Origin: Mansonella perstans
Lineage: Eukaryota; Nematoda; Chromadorea; Rhabditida; Onchocercidae
DNA: 64,000 nucleotides
Direction of reading: 5' to 3'
NCBI GenBank assembly: GCA_037074765.1
Contig: JBAMDO010000235.1
Location: forward strand, 26,757 to 90,756
Shown here: one piece after another, positions 36,873-48,499 of the stretch
How positions within the stretch are numbered: position 1 is the first letter of the stretch
Layout of the letters: the number at the start of each line of letters is the position of its first letter
Made by a program: the position numbers and the translations under genes
The notes under the pieces: model-generated
Database searches by the model: none
What the model was told of the DNA's origin: nothing
Seen by the model: only the letters and a program-made list of their open reading frames with translations

Positions 36873-38998
36873 AACTGGAAGAAAACTTGCTGCAACGGCT
36901 TTTTTTTGCGAAGACATTCTTCCACTCAAATAACTGGGATTTATTCATTTTTAGATACCGGTACTAGGATTCATTATCTCAGCGTTGTTGTAGTTTACTT
37001 TAGCTCATTGTACTGCTGTTGATTTATTTAATATGATCTGCTGTTTGGGCTAATAATTGTTATTCTGAGTCTTAGATTATCTGAGATTCTCAGGCATATT
37101 TAACTGGAAATCGTGTGATGATTCTCTTCTAACTCATCAGATACAGTTTTTTGGCGGTTGGAAAAGATGCTTAGATGCAGCCGTCAATTATTTATAACGT
37201 TTGAGGTTGTTGATCTTTAAGTACGAAACTTGCGGTGAAATTTACATATTGACTTTTCAGTTATGTTGTTTTGTTTTCCAGGTCATGACATTTTCTTTGT
37301 GATTTTTTTTTTTTGTTATATTTTACTTTGCTTGCTTTTTGTTCTTGTTTGGTTGTTATATTGAATAAAATAAAAGCATCGTGGGATCAAAATTACCTTA
37401 AATTTACGGAATCTTGAAATCAGTGCATTTTTTTCTAAAAAATGATTACTAATTGTTGAATAGGGGACCTATAACTCGTAATGTAAAAGCACATATTTCT
37501 GTATTTCGTGTAATTCACAATATCATTGAGAATCCCTTCAACATCAATCAAAGAAGTTTTCAGTCTTATAAATTCATGAAGAAAATCTATTCATGTTCAA
37601 ACTCTTAGTTTTTCATATGCTTTTAATTCGTATTACGCGCTGACTATATAAAATCAAAAAAGAAATTCTCACTTAAATTAACGTTTCAAGAAATGCGTAA
37701 TGGATTTGATTGATTTTGTGTTATATGACGGACATATGAATATCGGAAATGGAGAAAATTTTGCTGAAGTTAGCATTCGGTAAATTGTCCGTTGCTTGAG
37801 TCTGAAAGTTAATTAATTTAAAATTACTTCCCTAATTTGTGCTAAAAATTGATCTTTGATGAATGATTGAAGATCCGTTCCACTGTACTTACAAGCAATG
37901 TTTGTTGGGAAATATTTTTTTTTTTTTTTTGTTTCTCAATTAGCGAAATTTTTTAACGAATGCCGAAGGGTAATTCTTATTTATGTGATAAGAAAAAGTC
38001 TCTAATTTCTTAATTTTTACTGTCCTCCCTCGCTCTATTTTCCAATAAAAAAGTCTAAAGATCAAAGATTATGATTATACTACAGGAACCTTTGACCTTT
38101 TGTGATGGCTAATTACTTCATTAAATAATTCTTACGTAACTTGAAAATTTTTTAGCTCTGAGAAATATAGTAAGTAGAAATTTAAAGCACTGTCACATAA
38201 GCACTCTCTTAAGATTTACGCAAGTTTTCCTGAAATACTCCTGAAGATGTTAAGCAAATGGATGGTGATGCAACAGTTCGTTTCGGTTCATTAAAAAAAT
38301 ATATACGAGGGAAAGAGAAAGAGGCCTAGCAAAGGAAATTTTCCTATCCAGAAGTGATATACCCAACAAACATTTCAGTTGTAATATTTCAGGAAATTAA
38401 GATTATCATCATTATCAGGAAAGGGAGAAGAGAGATGAGAAAGCTGGAAATTTACAAGGAAATTACTTTTTTGCAAAAATAATTAAAAATGTCTTAGGAA
38501 ATAGAAATGATTCATTTTGATTTGGCGATCATTCATTCTACGCACTGTATTAGGTAGTCAATTTCAGGTGAGCACAGAAACTAATTAAGGTACTGGCCTA
38601 AAATTGACTTTAATTTTGTCTAAATTATAGTACATATTACTACAGTATTGTTAATATTTGAAAAAGTTAAGATTTATCATCATTATCAAAAGATGTAGGG
38701 TTTTTTCTTACATGTGAAAAGATTGCTTTTCTCGTAATCATTTATAGATGACAAAATGTACTTTTTAATCATTGTTCTTTTCTCGAGGTTAACAAACCCA
38801 TTAGAACTGCTAATTTTCTACTCTTTCTAAAAAAATTTAAAAGAAATATATTACAGTTTTTTCTGTTATTTAGATTTCCACGTCTTTTACCGAAGTTTTT
38901 GCTATATGAATGATAAGGTTTCGGCCTTATAAATGATAAGTTACCTTGAGTTCGTAAATAGTTTGCTTTGGCATTACAAACAAATAAATCACTTTCAG
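36873..38998. other. 3' flank of ABCE1 and gene-free stretch
   Basis: The ABCE1 3' UTR probably ends after AATAAA at 37364-37369. Beyond it I see AT-rich DNA with T tracts, and no supported exon on either strand until the end of the minus-strand acetyltransferase-like gene at 38999. Confidence 0.55.
37364..37369 (+). terminator. Candidate ABCE1 polyadenylation signal
   Basis: AATAAA followed closely by a second ATAAAA, about 490 bases after the ABCE1 stop codon, in a T-rich context. It is the first strong hexamer downstream of the gene. Confidence 0.5.
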
Positions 38999-41744
38999 CT
39001 AAATTTTTTTCATTTCATAATTTTTGTAATCTTTTACTACTATGGGAAATAAAAAAATACCCACAACATAGCACAGCCGATTTTTTTTCAATTTTCCCGT
39101 TTCTCCTGTTAATTTCTCCATCAGTGTTACCATCTGAGTATTTTGCTCCGGCACGATAAAATGCACATTCCTTCTATATATTGCAAAAATATCCGGATCC
39201 CATTCATAATCATCATCTGGATTCTAAAAAATGATTTCCGAAAATCATAGCCCAGAATTTTCATCTAATACTATTATTTCATCTGCATTCATGATCATAG
39301 GACAAATTTTCGAATTTTTTTGATGAAACACTGCAAAGAAATGGAGTAATTTACGACTATTCCTGTCTTTTATTTGTTCAAAAAAAAGAAAAAATGGAAC
39401 TTAATTAATGTTCTCTAAGTATTTCTAGTTTTCAAAGATATTTCATTAGAAATCAACATTACATAGTATTTTTCCAATGTAGCATAAAGCAGAGCACTGG
39501 CAGTTTCGAGATTGTCAGCATATAGCGGTCCAACTAGTAAGGGCAAAACATAACCGCCAGCTATCTCTCTTGAACAGCCGTATCCGATCACTTCCTTCTG
39601 AAGTTTAAGAACTGTAAAACTTATTTGAGAAAAATTTCCAGAAGGGAAATTATCAATAAATCGGAATTAAAATAATTCATAGATGAAGTAATTGAATAAA
39701 AATGCCTCTTTAAAGGCGATATAAGTACTGCAGTTTTTTCGTTTAAGCCATTCCTTTAACCAGATATCTCGATCTAGATGTGTTACGTTGGCATCATATT
39801 TCAGCAGTGCTGCAAACTCAGCTTCCGAAAGATTGCTATATTCAATAACTGTAACCTTTCCATCCTGAAATTTTTTCATAAATGATGCAAATTTATTGAT
39901 TTAATTCGCTTTAAATAATATCGCAACTTCAATAGGAATAGTTGAATAAATGTGTCAGAGCAATTATATGGAACCTGAAGTGTGGGAAAAGCTGACGGAT
40001 TACTGATTTCATATCTGACAAATTTCCATTTTTGGAGGAATGATGTCGTAAAACCAAAGCTGTGACATTTATTGGCCATATGTGACACTGAACGAGAAGC
40101 GTAAATATTCAGCAAATTTTTTAATGAAAGCAAAAAAAACAGCTCATGATTCACGAGCTAAAGATTGGTAATTGGATGAAAATCACAGACCTGACTTATA
40201 AGGATCATATTTTCAAATTATAACTTTCCTTAGATTTCCTGGTCCCGTGTTAAACAGTTTCAGGAACGTGCATACTTCAGTGTTTTATTATTTGAAATAA
40301 AATTCGATGTCTTTAAACCAGCCTTCATTAAATTTAATGTTAATAATGATTCGTCTTTTTTGATTCATTGCATCATCTTAGTAATTAGATGACAAATACT
40401 GAGTCTTAGTCTTTTTAATCATTTTGCTCACAAGTTTTACTTTGGAAAATTATTTCATAGAAAAAAAGTTCAGTGTTTGTGCGGCAATTGAAAAAATTTC
40501 CATTTCATTTTTATGTTTGTGTTTTCCAATTTTTTTGCCGTGTAATTAGTGTTGTATTTTGTCATCAAAGTGAAAAGAAAAAATGAAATGAAGATCACTT
40601 GAATGAAATATGAGTGTTTGTTGGCGGCCGACATTCTTCAATGTTTCGTTGAAAAGTTTCGTTCCAATGCCCGAGTGCCGATACTCTTCAATCACATAGT
40701 AAACTCCGATAACTGCAAAACCACTGCAGTAAGCAACTGCTATGCTGCCAAGGACTTCGCCATCTAAGAAAAAAGGTACATGAAATCTGTAGTTTTAAGA
40801 ATAATTAAAAGAACAAGGAACGAGCTGAATGACATCATTTTATTTTTCAATAACTTTTCAAATCGGCAACATTTCATTCCAAAAACCAGTCAAGAACTTT
40901 GTGATTAGCTTAGAAAACACCTTATAAACTTGCTTTTGCCTTACAATACAAACAGATTCACACTTTTCCGCGTTAATTGCCTCAATTTTTATAACTTTTC
41001 CACCATCCTGTGCAAGTTTTGTTAGAAGAAAATAAACCAACTAATTTACGGAAAATTCACATGATTAGAATTACCAAAGTTATTAATGGTTCCAAAAATT
41101 AATAGAACTTCCATGAATCAGACATTATTAAAGAAGCAATTCATATATTCTCAAATATAATACATTCATGAAAAAAGAAAAGTATAGAAATTCATTGGAA
41201 TAATTTTCTGACATCTGTTCACATTACATTGAGAAAAAAATTTTTAATGAATGACATTAAAATCATTAAAATGACTCATTTTGATTTTTAGCGACAATAA
41301 ATCGACAATAACAGCTAGGCATGGCTTTCCACACCTTTAATGAATCATAATCCATCTGATACGAATCATTAGTGTATGCTTGAGCGACTACCTGCAAGAA
41401 AATGAACAAAATCACTCGGAAAAATTTTCTTGAAATGTAATCTTTCATATTGCATACTTGTAATTTATGACATTGACTGAATAATGCCGAAAGTGATAAG
41501 ATTAAAGTAAATTTGAAATTTTAATTAACGGTATCAAAACAATTTAAAAGCACTTTACCTTCTCATAGTCATCATTAGTGCCTTCTGAAAATTTATACCA
41601 AAAGCCATGCTTTGAATAAGCACCAATCCAGGGATCACCACAATTTTTAGGATGATCCAAATGATAAACTATCATTGGTATTGGTTCACCAATATCAGTT
41701 GGTATCTGACGCTTTAAGACTTCCTTGAAAGGTTCTAATTTCAT
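38999..41744 (-). CDS. GNAT-fold acetyltransferase-like protein
   Basis: Seven minus-strand exons are proposed: 41744-41559, 41391-41276, 40786-40633, 40157-39975, 39864-39706, 39597-39463 and 39223-38999, about 385 residues with consistent phases. The core IAVAYCSGFAVIGVYYV followed by EEYRHSGIGTKLF is GNAT motif A, with the acetyl-CoA pyrophosphate loop R-H-S-G-I-G-T. A second half (DGKVTVIEYSNLSEAEFAAL, VIGYGCSREIAGGY, LLVGPLYADNLETASALLYA) resembles the C-terminal region of nematode two-domain GNAT proteins that I know as the DUF1248 type. The substrate is unknown. The start codon follows directly after TTTACAG, so the true start may be further upstream by splicing. The last exon (after MEKLTG) is the least certain part. 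One junction (39706/39705) needs a GC donor. Confidence 0.78.
40858..41007 (-). pseudogene. Orphan exon resembling exon 5 of the GNAT gene
   Basis: Inside the intron between exons 2 and 3 of the acetyltransferase-like gene, a GCACAG acceptor is followed by an open stretch beginning DGGKVIKIEAINAEKCESVC. It resembles the true fifth exon (DGKVTVIEYSNLSEAEF) in its opening and general pattern. The neighbouring exons join in phase only if this one is skipped. It looks like a relic of an exon or gene duplication, or possibly an alternative exon. Confidence 0.5.
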
Positions 41745-44268
41745 CTGTAAAATTGAGCTCAATGTGAGACAAATATTCAGTTCTTCAAATTACTCTTGTA
41801 TTCTCTTTGTCATAATAAATAAATTTCAGCCTTCAAAAATTTTGTTTTTCAAAATATTCCACAAAATATTCAACTTTTATTTTCTAAACTGAATGACTGC
41901 CTTTTTCACTAATTGAAAGTGTTAACATCAGATCTTTTCCTTAACTGCTATAAGATGAATTTATGAAATATTAAGCAATTTTTGATTTCAGCTAGGCCAT
42001 TGTTTGGAAAAGAGGGAACAAATAGTTCTAATGTTATTTAGTAATTTAGCATAATTTTAAAATTTCTGAAAGTGATTTCTCAAAGTTATAATTTTTTCCT
42101 GTAGAAATTTTTCAAAACTATAGTTTTCTGAAAAGTAACTTTGCAGGCCTTTAAAAAACGAAAGGAAATGATAAAATGAATAATTTTGAGATAAAATAGA
42201 GCATAGCAAAAAAAAGATTTTGATGAACTGAACTAATTATTAAATGCCTTTCAGAAAATTTTTCAGCAAAATGTTGCCAATTTGCTTGCAAAATGTATCG
42301 ATGCAACTAAAAATTATTTTTTGGCCCAATTTGGCCAATTACTTTTGCTCTTTTATATAAAATACTGATGAAATGAGCCACACGAAACAGTTAGAGTAAT
42401 TTTTGGTGAAAGTTATGGAATACTTTAGCCAAGTTTGCATCACTAAAGCAAAGAACGATTAAAACAATCGTAAGAAGAAAAATCAATTAAATTGAAAATT
42501 TAAATTTGCTACTTTTTTGTATTTATTAAATGTTCTTTTTTATGATGTGACAAAAAAAAATCTACGTAATGAACTCGTTTAATTTACTTTTTCCATTTCG
42601 TTGTGCTTCGAGGATAATATTAAAAACTGAACAAAAAATTATGAAAATTGAAATGTGAAGATAAACATTTATTAATTATTACGTAGTAGGCTCAAACTAA
42701 GATCAATGCAAGTTATTCAAAGAGGATCGATCATCTGCGCTTAATTTAAGCAAAAATATTTTATTTTGAAGAAGCAATTAACACATAAAATAAATTTGAT
42801 CAACCATTAAATATCAGCAATTATTTTGAGACAACTATCAATCTCAATTAGTCTTACAATAATTATGCAAGTGTCACGGTGCCATCAAAATCAAAATCAA
42901 GACAAGTTTGCTTTGTACTGATTTGGTCTTCGAAACATTTTGCTGCAACTTCCAGTTGCTTTAATATTATTTTAAGGTAAATGCTATACCCATCGTATTT
43001 TTTTTTGTTGTTCGGGTGCTGACGTACCATGAGCAATTTAGCTGTTTAATTATTGAAATTTTAAAAAATATTTAAATTTAATATTTGTTCAATTTTCCCA
43101 AAAATTGCCATTTATTTTTCTACATATCAGACTTGGCTGTACATTACATGGAGATCATTTTTCATTCCTTTTTTTGGTTTAGAATAGCAGGGTTCTTTTG
43201 TAGGCAATTTACAGCGATGATTCAAATTAAAAGTGACGCGACAATATCAGGGAAGAAAAACAATACAAATTTTATGGTATAATGCAAGCATAAGCTTCAA
43301 AATGGTTCGTCTTTTATTTTAAGCATTCTGGAAGTAAGCCATATATATGATTGAAAAATTCATTGAAATTAATTCTGAAGCCTGCAGCCTTTTACTTCTC
43401 TGTCGTAGTCAATTTCTCTTAAGATATATTCTACAAAAACAATTCCATAAAAATAAGGTTCAAAAGTAAGGGAAAAATTTGGACGATTTTCCATACACTC
43501 TTTATGAATATGATTTAATATAGAATTAATTAACAAATTGGTTTTGGCCAAAAAACTTTTTCGTTGTTTCCAATGTCTTTACCTTATTTCTATGGAAAAA
43601 TATTCAGGAGAACGATTTTCCACTTTCTCTTACACTACCTATAACCTTTTCCCTTTCATGCCTTTTCATATCTGTCACTCTTGTCCCATCGAAATGAAAG
43701 AGAAAAACTAGCTCTTTGCCTTTTTTTGAACGTGGAAAAACTAGTCAATATAAAAGGTTGACTTGTAGCCTTCCAATGTCACTTTGAATACAAATCAAGA
43801 AATATTTCACATCAATATTTATTCGGAAACTTTGTTAACTTCAACCTTCAACCTGTTTTACTTTTTATTTAACATTTACAACATTCTTTTTAATTTAGTT
43901 CAACTAGCTCTTCATGGGAAGTCATCAATTTTGTTTTTAAGAAGAAATAAATTCAATACTTGTTGCTCTCTTATCATCCTGAATAAAAATTCCAATTAAA
44001 ACATTAAAAAAATTACTATATAAAAAATTACAATTCATATGCATTCTACTCGTATGCCGTGTAATTTTTTTTCTTCCGTTAGAATCATGCAATTTCTAGC
44101 ATGGATGGCGACATTTGTTGTTTTGAGATAAAGTCAAAAAAACTTTTGAAAAAAAGGGAAGGAAAAATTACGCCAGACATTTTTATTTCTCAAATTAATT
44201 TCAAGGTAAAAACATCTTTAAATTTGTCCTTTAAGTGAACTTTAAGATAAATTATCATATCACTGAGT
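41745..44268. other. Intergenic stretch between the GNAT-like and cysteine-rich genes
   Basis: AT-rich DNA with no complete gene. An open minus-strand stretch at 43369-43551 (ending IVFVEYILREIDYDREVKG) lacks an ATG and has no convincing partner exon. A possible outron or promoter for the gene at 44269 lies at the right end. Confidence 0.5.
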
Positions 44269-46135
44269 ATGATGATACCTTTTGTTGCGCTATTGTTGAC
44301 TACAATATGGATAGAAACAAACCATGGGCAGCGACCACTGATCGAACAATGTACATGTACAGAGGTGGAACAGTGTACGAATACTTTCGCCCAATCAATC
44401 ATGCCATGTACTGATAAATGTCAGGTAGTTTAGCCAAAAATTTTTTCATACTTTTTACCTTTTCACAGATTATTTAATTATTTTAACTCATTATTTATTA
44501 GCAAAATTATTAGCTTGCTTTAAATCTTCCAGTTACTTCAGTATTTCTAAAAGAATAGATAGCTCTCAAATTATTGAAATGATATGATCATATAAAATTT
44601 TATTAGAAGCTTAAATCTTCTCGGTACTTCTATATTATTTCGTTGATCCATTTTTCCCTTCTCTTAGCATAGTCTGTAAATATAGAAATTCAGATCAAGC
44701 GTAGAAATTCAAATCAAGCGCGATTAATTGTTTTATCTAAAATGTTAAATTAGTGAATGCCATTCAAGATATATTTGATTTCTGCCTGTTGCTCCTTTTA
44801 TGCTCAGAACTGCACTTTTCAGAAATTCATTCCTTCCACAATCACTAATTACCAGCAATTTCGTAGTTGTTTGGAACAGAAAATGCCTGTTATTACTAGT
44901 ACCGCGAAGTGTATTCAAAATGCCTTCCCTAATGCGTTAGTTTTTATTATTCGAATCTCTTCTGAACTGTCTGTTTAGAATTGTATTTTTTAACACTTTT
45001 AAAATTTGGGAATTTGAAATGAACTGAAATACACTTATTGATGAATGTCAACAACTTCGCCTTATATTAGTATTGAAAAGCACTTATAGGCATGCAAAAA
45101 TATGGAATAGATCGATGATTGAAGAAATGCTAAGACATAATCAACTTATCTTTTTATCCGTTTACTTCTTAGCTCTACTATATGCTCTATATGAATGTAT
45201 GTATATGTATGAGTATGTATTCAGATGCGCAGCAAGACCATCAACAATGATAGAACGACGATATACAAAGAGTATTGAAATTGCCGCCATTGCTGATATC
45301 AACAATCAACTAAAAAGAATGGGTAACGACGATTCACTTCATTATTTTTAAATTCAGCATAAATTGTAAAATTATTATTAAATTCTGTTGAATCGATCCC
45401 TTACGTCTTGTTTTTTTCCAACGAAATGTTAGGTTTTATTTAGTTAAATTTAAATGAATAATGTTTGGATGAAAAAAGTTCGACTAAAATGTAAATCCAT
45501 CATTTACCTCATTTAAATTCAATAATACTAGAGTGAGCATTCGAAATCACAAGACTCCTTCTGATGAATAACAGTTACAGCAAGTGAAATATTCGCTATA
45601 AACATATGATTATCATTTAAATTGAAAGGAAGAAATTAGTCAGTATTATTTTTCAGGAATAGCAGATCAAGTTGCCAATGTATTCAGTAGAGGCCGACGA
45701 TTTTTCGGATGCTTCCGATCATGCATGACAAACACACTCGAGAAATGTTCTAAAAGGTACAGTTTGCATTATGGATAACGAGATCGATATTTTCTCAATG
45801 AATTTTTACAAAAGAAATATTTTCCATTATTCGCTAGCTTATAGCGAACACCTAATTTATTTCTAAGCAATCAAAGTATCTACATCTTGGATCCTTTCAT
45901 TTGGAATTTTCCGAAAGTAATCGCAGGGCATTAAAGTTCAACATCAAAATGTCGACTTCCATTTAACAGCATTTTTTTTTTCAGTTGCGGCCTTAATTTA
46001 CCGTCTGATAATGCTGTGGTTGAAGAATTCAAGACTTGCGCTCGTCAAAGCGGCATACAAACTGAAACTGCACAGGACCTCTGCTTTTGCATCGCGAGAT
46101 CCGGTGTCCAGTTGGTTTTTCAAGCTATTAGATGA
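44269..46135 (+). CDS. Predicted secreted cysteine-rich protein
   Basis: Five exons are proposed, 44269-44424, 44808-44935, 45225-45322, 45657-45756 and 45985-46135, about 210 residues, all phases consistent. It starts MMIPFVALLLTTIWIETNHG, a clear signal peptide. The mature chain has many cysteines: CTCTEVEQC, PCTDKC, RSC, KC, then GCFRSCMTNTLEKC, SCGLNLPSDN, TCARQ and LCFC. Exon 2 could instead begin at 44823. The longer form (from 44808, NCTFQKF) gives sixteen cysteines, an even number that suits disulphide pairing. I do not recognise the family. It is presumably secreted and disulphide-rich. A second ATG at 44272 is equally possible as start. The frame continues open past the TGA for 30 more codons. 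Confidence 0.6.
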
Positions 46136-46981
46136 CAACAAGGAAGCTATCATAAGGATATTGAAAAGTGTAAAACAGCAGTCGATGGAAAACTTTTTCT
46201 GCAAAGTTTTCCTCAGATAGATAAGTAATTCAAATCATAGATTCTTGACGAGTTCAATTTCCGTCTTTTTTTCTTGTCATCCAAAGTAAGTAACGTTTGT
46301 ACAAATTGGGCATTTTATTCCCGCGCTCTCAAAAGTCCTGCATTTTGTTAAGACAATAAGTATGAGAGATGTCATTCAAGTCTAGAATTAATAAAAGCCA
46401 GATATTGAGATATTTCTTGTCTTCAATAAAACAAAACATTTGCAGGCAACTCAATGGAATATGTCCTTATATACAGATCTGAACGAAATAAGTACGGAGA
46501 ATGCAATGAAGCAACACTCCTTCAGAAAATTTACATCAAAAAAGTGGATATCATTCAACATCGACAGTCCTTTTCATGAAACTATTTGTTTTTACTTCCA
46601 CATATGAATTTAAGCAAATCACAATAGTGCGCTATGTAAATTATATGTTGGCATAATTACGCTTAAATTGTTCAAAGTAACCTGTAAATATGTAATTATA
46701 GCTGGTAATATTACTAATTAAGTAAACGATAAAATTCTACTCGAGCTAACAGTAAGTCAAGCAAGATGAAAATACAACGAGAATGAAAGGAATTGTAGAA
46801 TGACGGTTAGCAAAAAAAAAACATTTTCCGCGATAAGCAAGAAAAACATAAAGAAAATTCATTGTTGATTTAACAATAACCATAAAGGAGAATGAATTGA
46901 ATCCTTAGAACTTGAAGCAAGCTTTCAATCTTAAAAAATCATCATAATTATCACAATAAAATCACACACAGGTAATAATAA
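46136..46981. other. 3' flank between convergent genes
   Basis: This holds the 3' ends of the cysteine-rich gene (+) and of the proposed minus-strand gene. It is AT-rich, with an in-frame read-on of 30 codons after the TGA at 46133 and no other coding signal. Confidence 0.5.
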
Positions 46982-48499
46982 CTATAACGGAGATACTTGC
47001 TTAGAGCAGAGTAAATCTGCAATGATAAGTCCAAAATTTGGATGTGTATCACTAGAAATCTAACATAAATAAAAGTCGATATTGTCAACCTAAAAATCTC
47101 AGTGAACTAACTTACTGTTCGCACTGATTCCCAGCCGCTTCGTTTGCAATGTGTATTGATTACAAAATGGCAACATCGCAAATAATTGACTATAATTTCC
47201 CATTAAAGCTGTAACAGAGGATTGAAAATTTCTGCACACAAATTCTGGTTTTTAAGTTTAAAAAAAATTCAACCAGCAAACCACAAAAAACTGGCTGTAA
47301 TCGTTCCATATTTTTATCCTTTACATTGTTCCAATTGCCGCACTCGCTTTATTTCTAGATTCCATGTAATTACTTTCTATTTCTATCTATATACAAATGA
47401 CGTGTAATGGAGACTTGAAATCTACTTTATTTTTAACTATCATAATTTAAATTTTAGCTTACTAACATCAGAACTGTGAGAGCTAACAATCTTCTGGAAA
47501 AACTTGCAAGTTGATTAAGAATTGCAGTTATTTGGAAACGATGAAGAAAAAATATAAGTAGTATTAAGCAAAATTCAGTATTTTTAAAACTGTATCATGC
47601 CTCAGCAAAACAGATGGCATAATCTTTAAATAACTTATAGCCTTCAACACATATATTTGTAACTGGCATCAACCGCTTCCAATGATGTGCATGAACACTT
47701 GAGTGTCTTGTTATATCTTGAGTGAACTTCTGCAATATTTGTAGAACTTCCGAACAATTTAAAGAAATCCTTAATTTACTGTACCTGATTGAAATATTAA
47801 AGCTTATTGAATAAAATATCTTTTTACAATGCTCGATACAATTTAAAATTTCATATTTAATGACAAATCCATTACTTATTCCTAGTAGTTACAATCTTAT
47901 AAAATTTCAGAATTATAATTGAATGAAAGATCAAGATACATTCAGAGGTTGTAAAATAAAAGATATCTACAGAGAAAATCGTGAATTTGAACAATGCACT
48001 ATGTTGAATTTTATCGATTTTGCATCAATCCTTTGCAGAAATTAGTTAAATTAGTTTGGATACAAAAATTCTTTAACCAGTTGCGAATAAACACTGTCAA
48101 TTGAACCATTCATAAGAGTTTCATATATATAAATAAAAGTTCATTCCTGAAATTCCCAGTAATTTTAACAAAAAAAAAAAAAATTGAATTTGAAATCTAC
48201 AATAGAACGAATCATATTAATTGAAAACTTATGAAATTCAACGAGTTTAATGAGAGGAAACCTGAACAAGTGTGGATGTTAGAAACTTTAGAGCATGAAT
48301 AACACAAAGTTTCTTGATAATATTTGTTCATTGTACAGAAAGAGCTGTATTACATCTTACAATTTTCCTAAATAATCCAAGACTGGTTGCAAAATCAGCT
48401 ACAAAATAAGCAAGATACATAGTTCAATACAACAATAACAGTTTTGAAAAGCTTTTGCGCCAAAACATGCTTATAAGATGAGCAGCAAATACGTGTGTA
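46982..48499 (-). CDS. Unrecognised multi-exon gene, 5' end not found
   Basis: Five short minus-strand exons chain in phase: 48499-48440 (THVFAAHLISMFWRKSFSK), 48093-48064 (VYSQLVKEF), 47784-47612 (YSKLRISLNCSEVLQIL, KFTQDITRHSSVHAHHWKRL, VTNICVEGYKLFKDYA), 47208-47116 (LMGNYSQLFAMLPFCNQY, LQTKRLGISAN) and 47016-46982 (LLCSKQVSPL and stop). Each has an AG acceptor and GT donor, and the amino-acid composition is normal rather than AT-driven. Together they give about 125 residues of probable C-terminal sequence. No family is recognised. The first exon is the weakest, since another frame is also open there. The third exon could alternatively end the protein at a TGA (47597-47595). Confidence 0.42.

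Noticed and set aside
43369..43551. Minus-strand frame ending EIDYDREVKGCRLQN
   Set aside because: It has no ATG start, a weak acceptor and no partner exon.
43784..43999. 71-codon plus-strand frame rich in N, F, L and I
   Set aside because: Low-complexity AT-rich translation without splice support.
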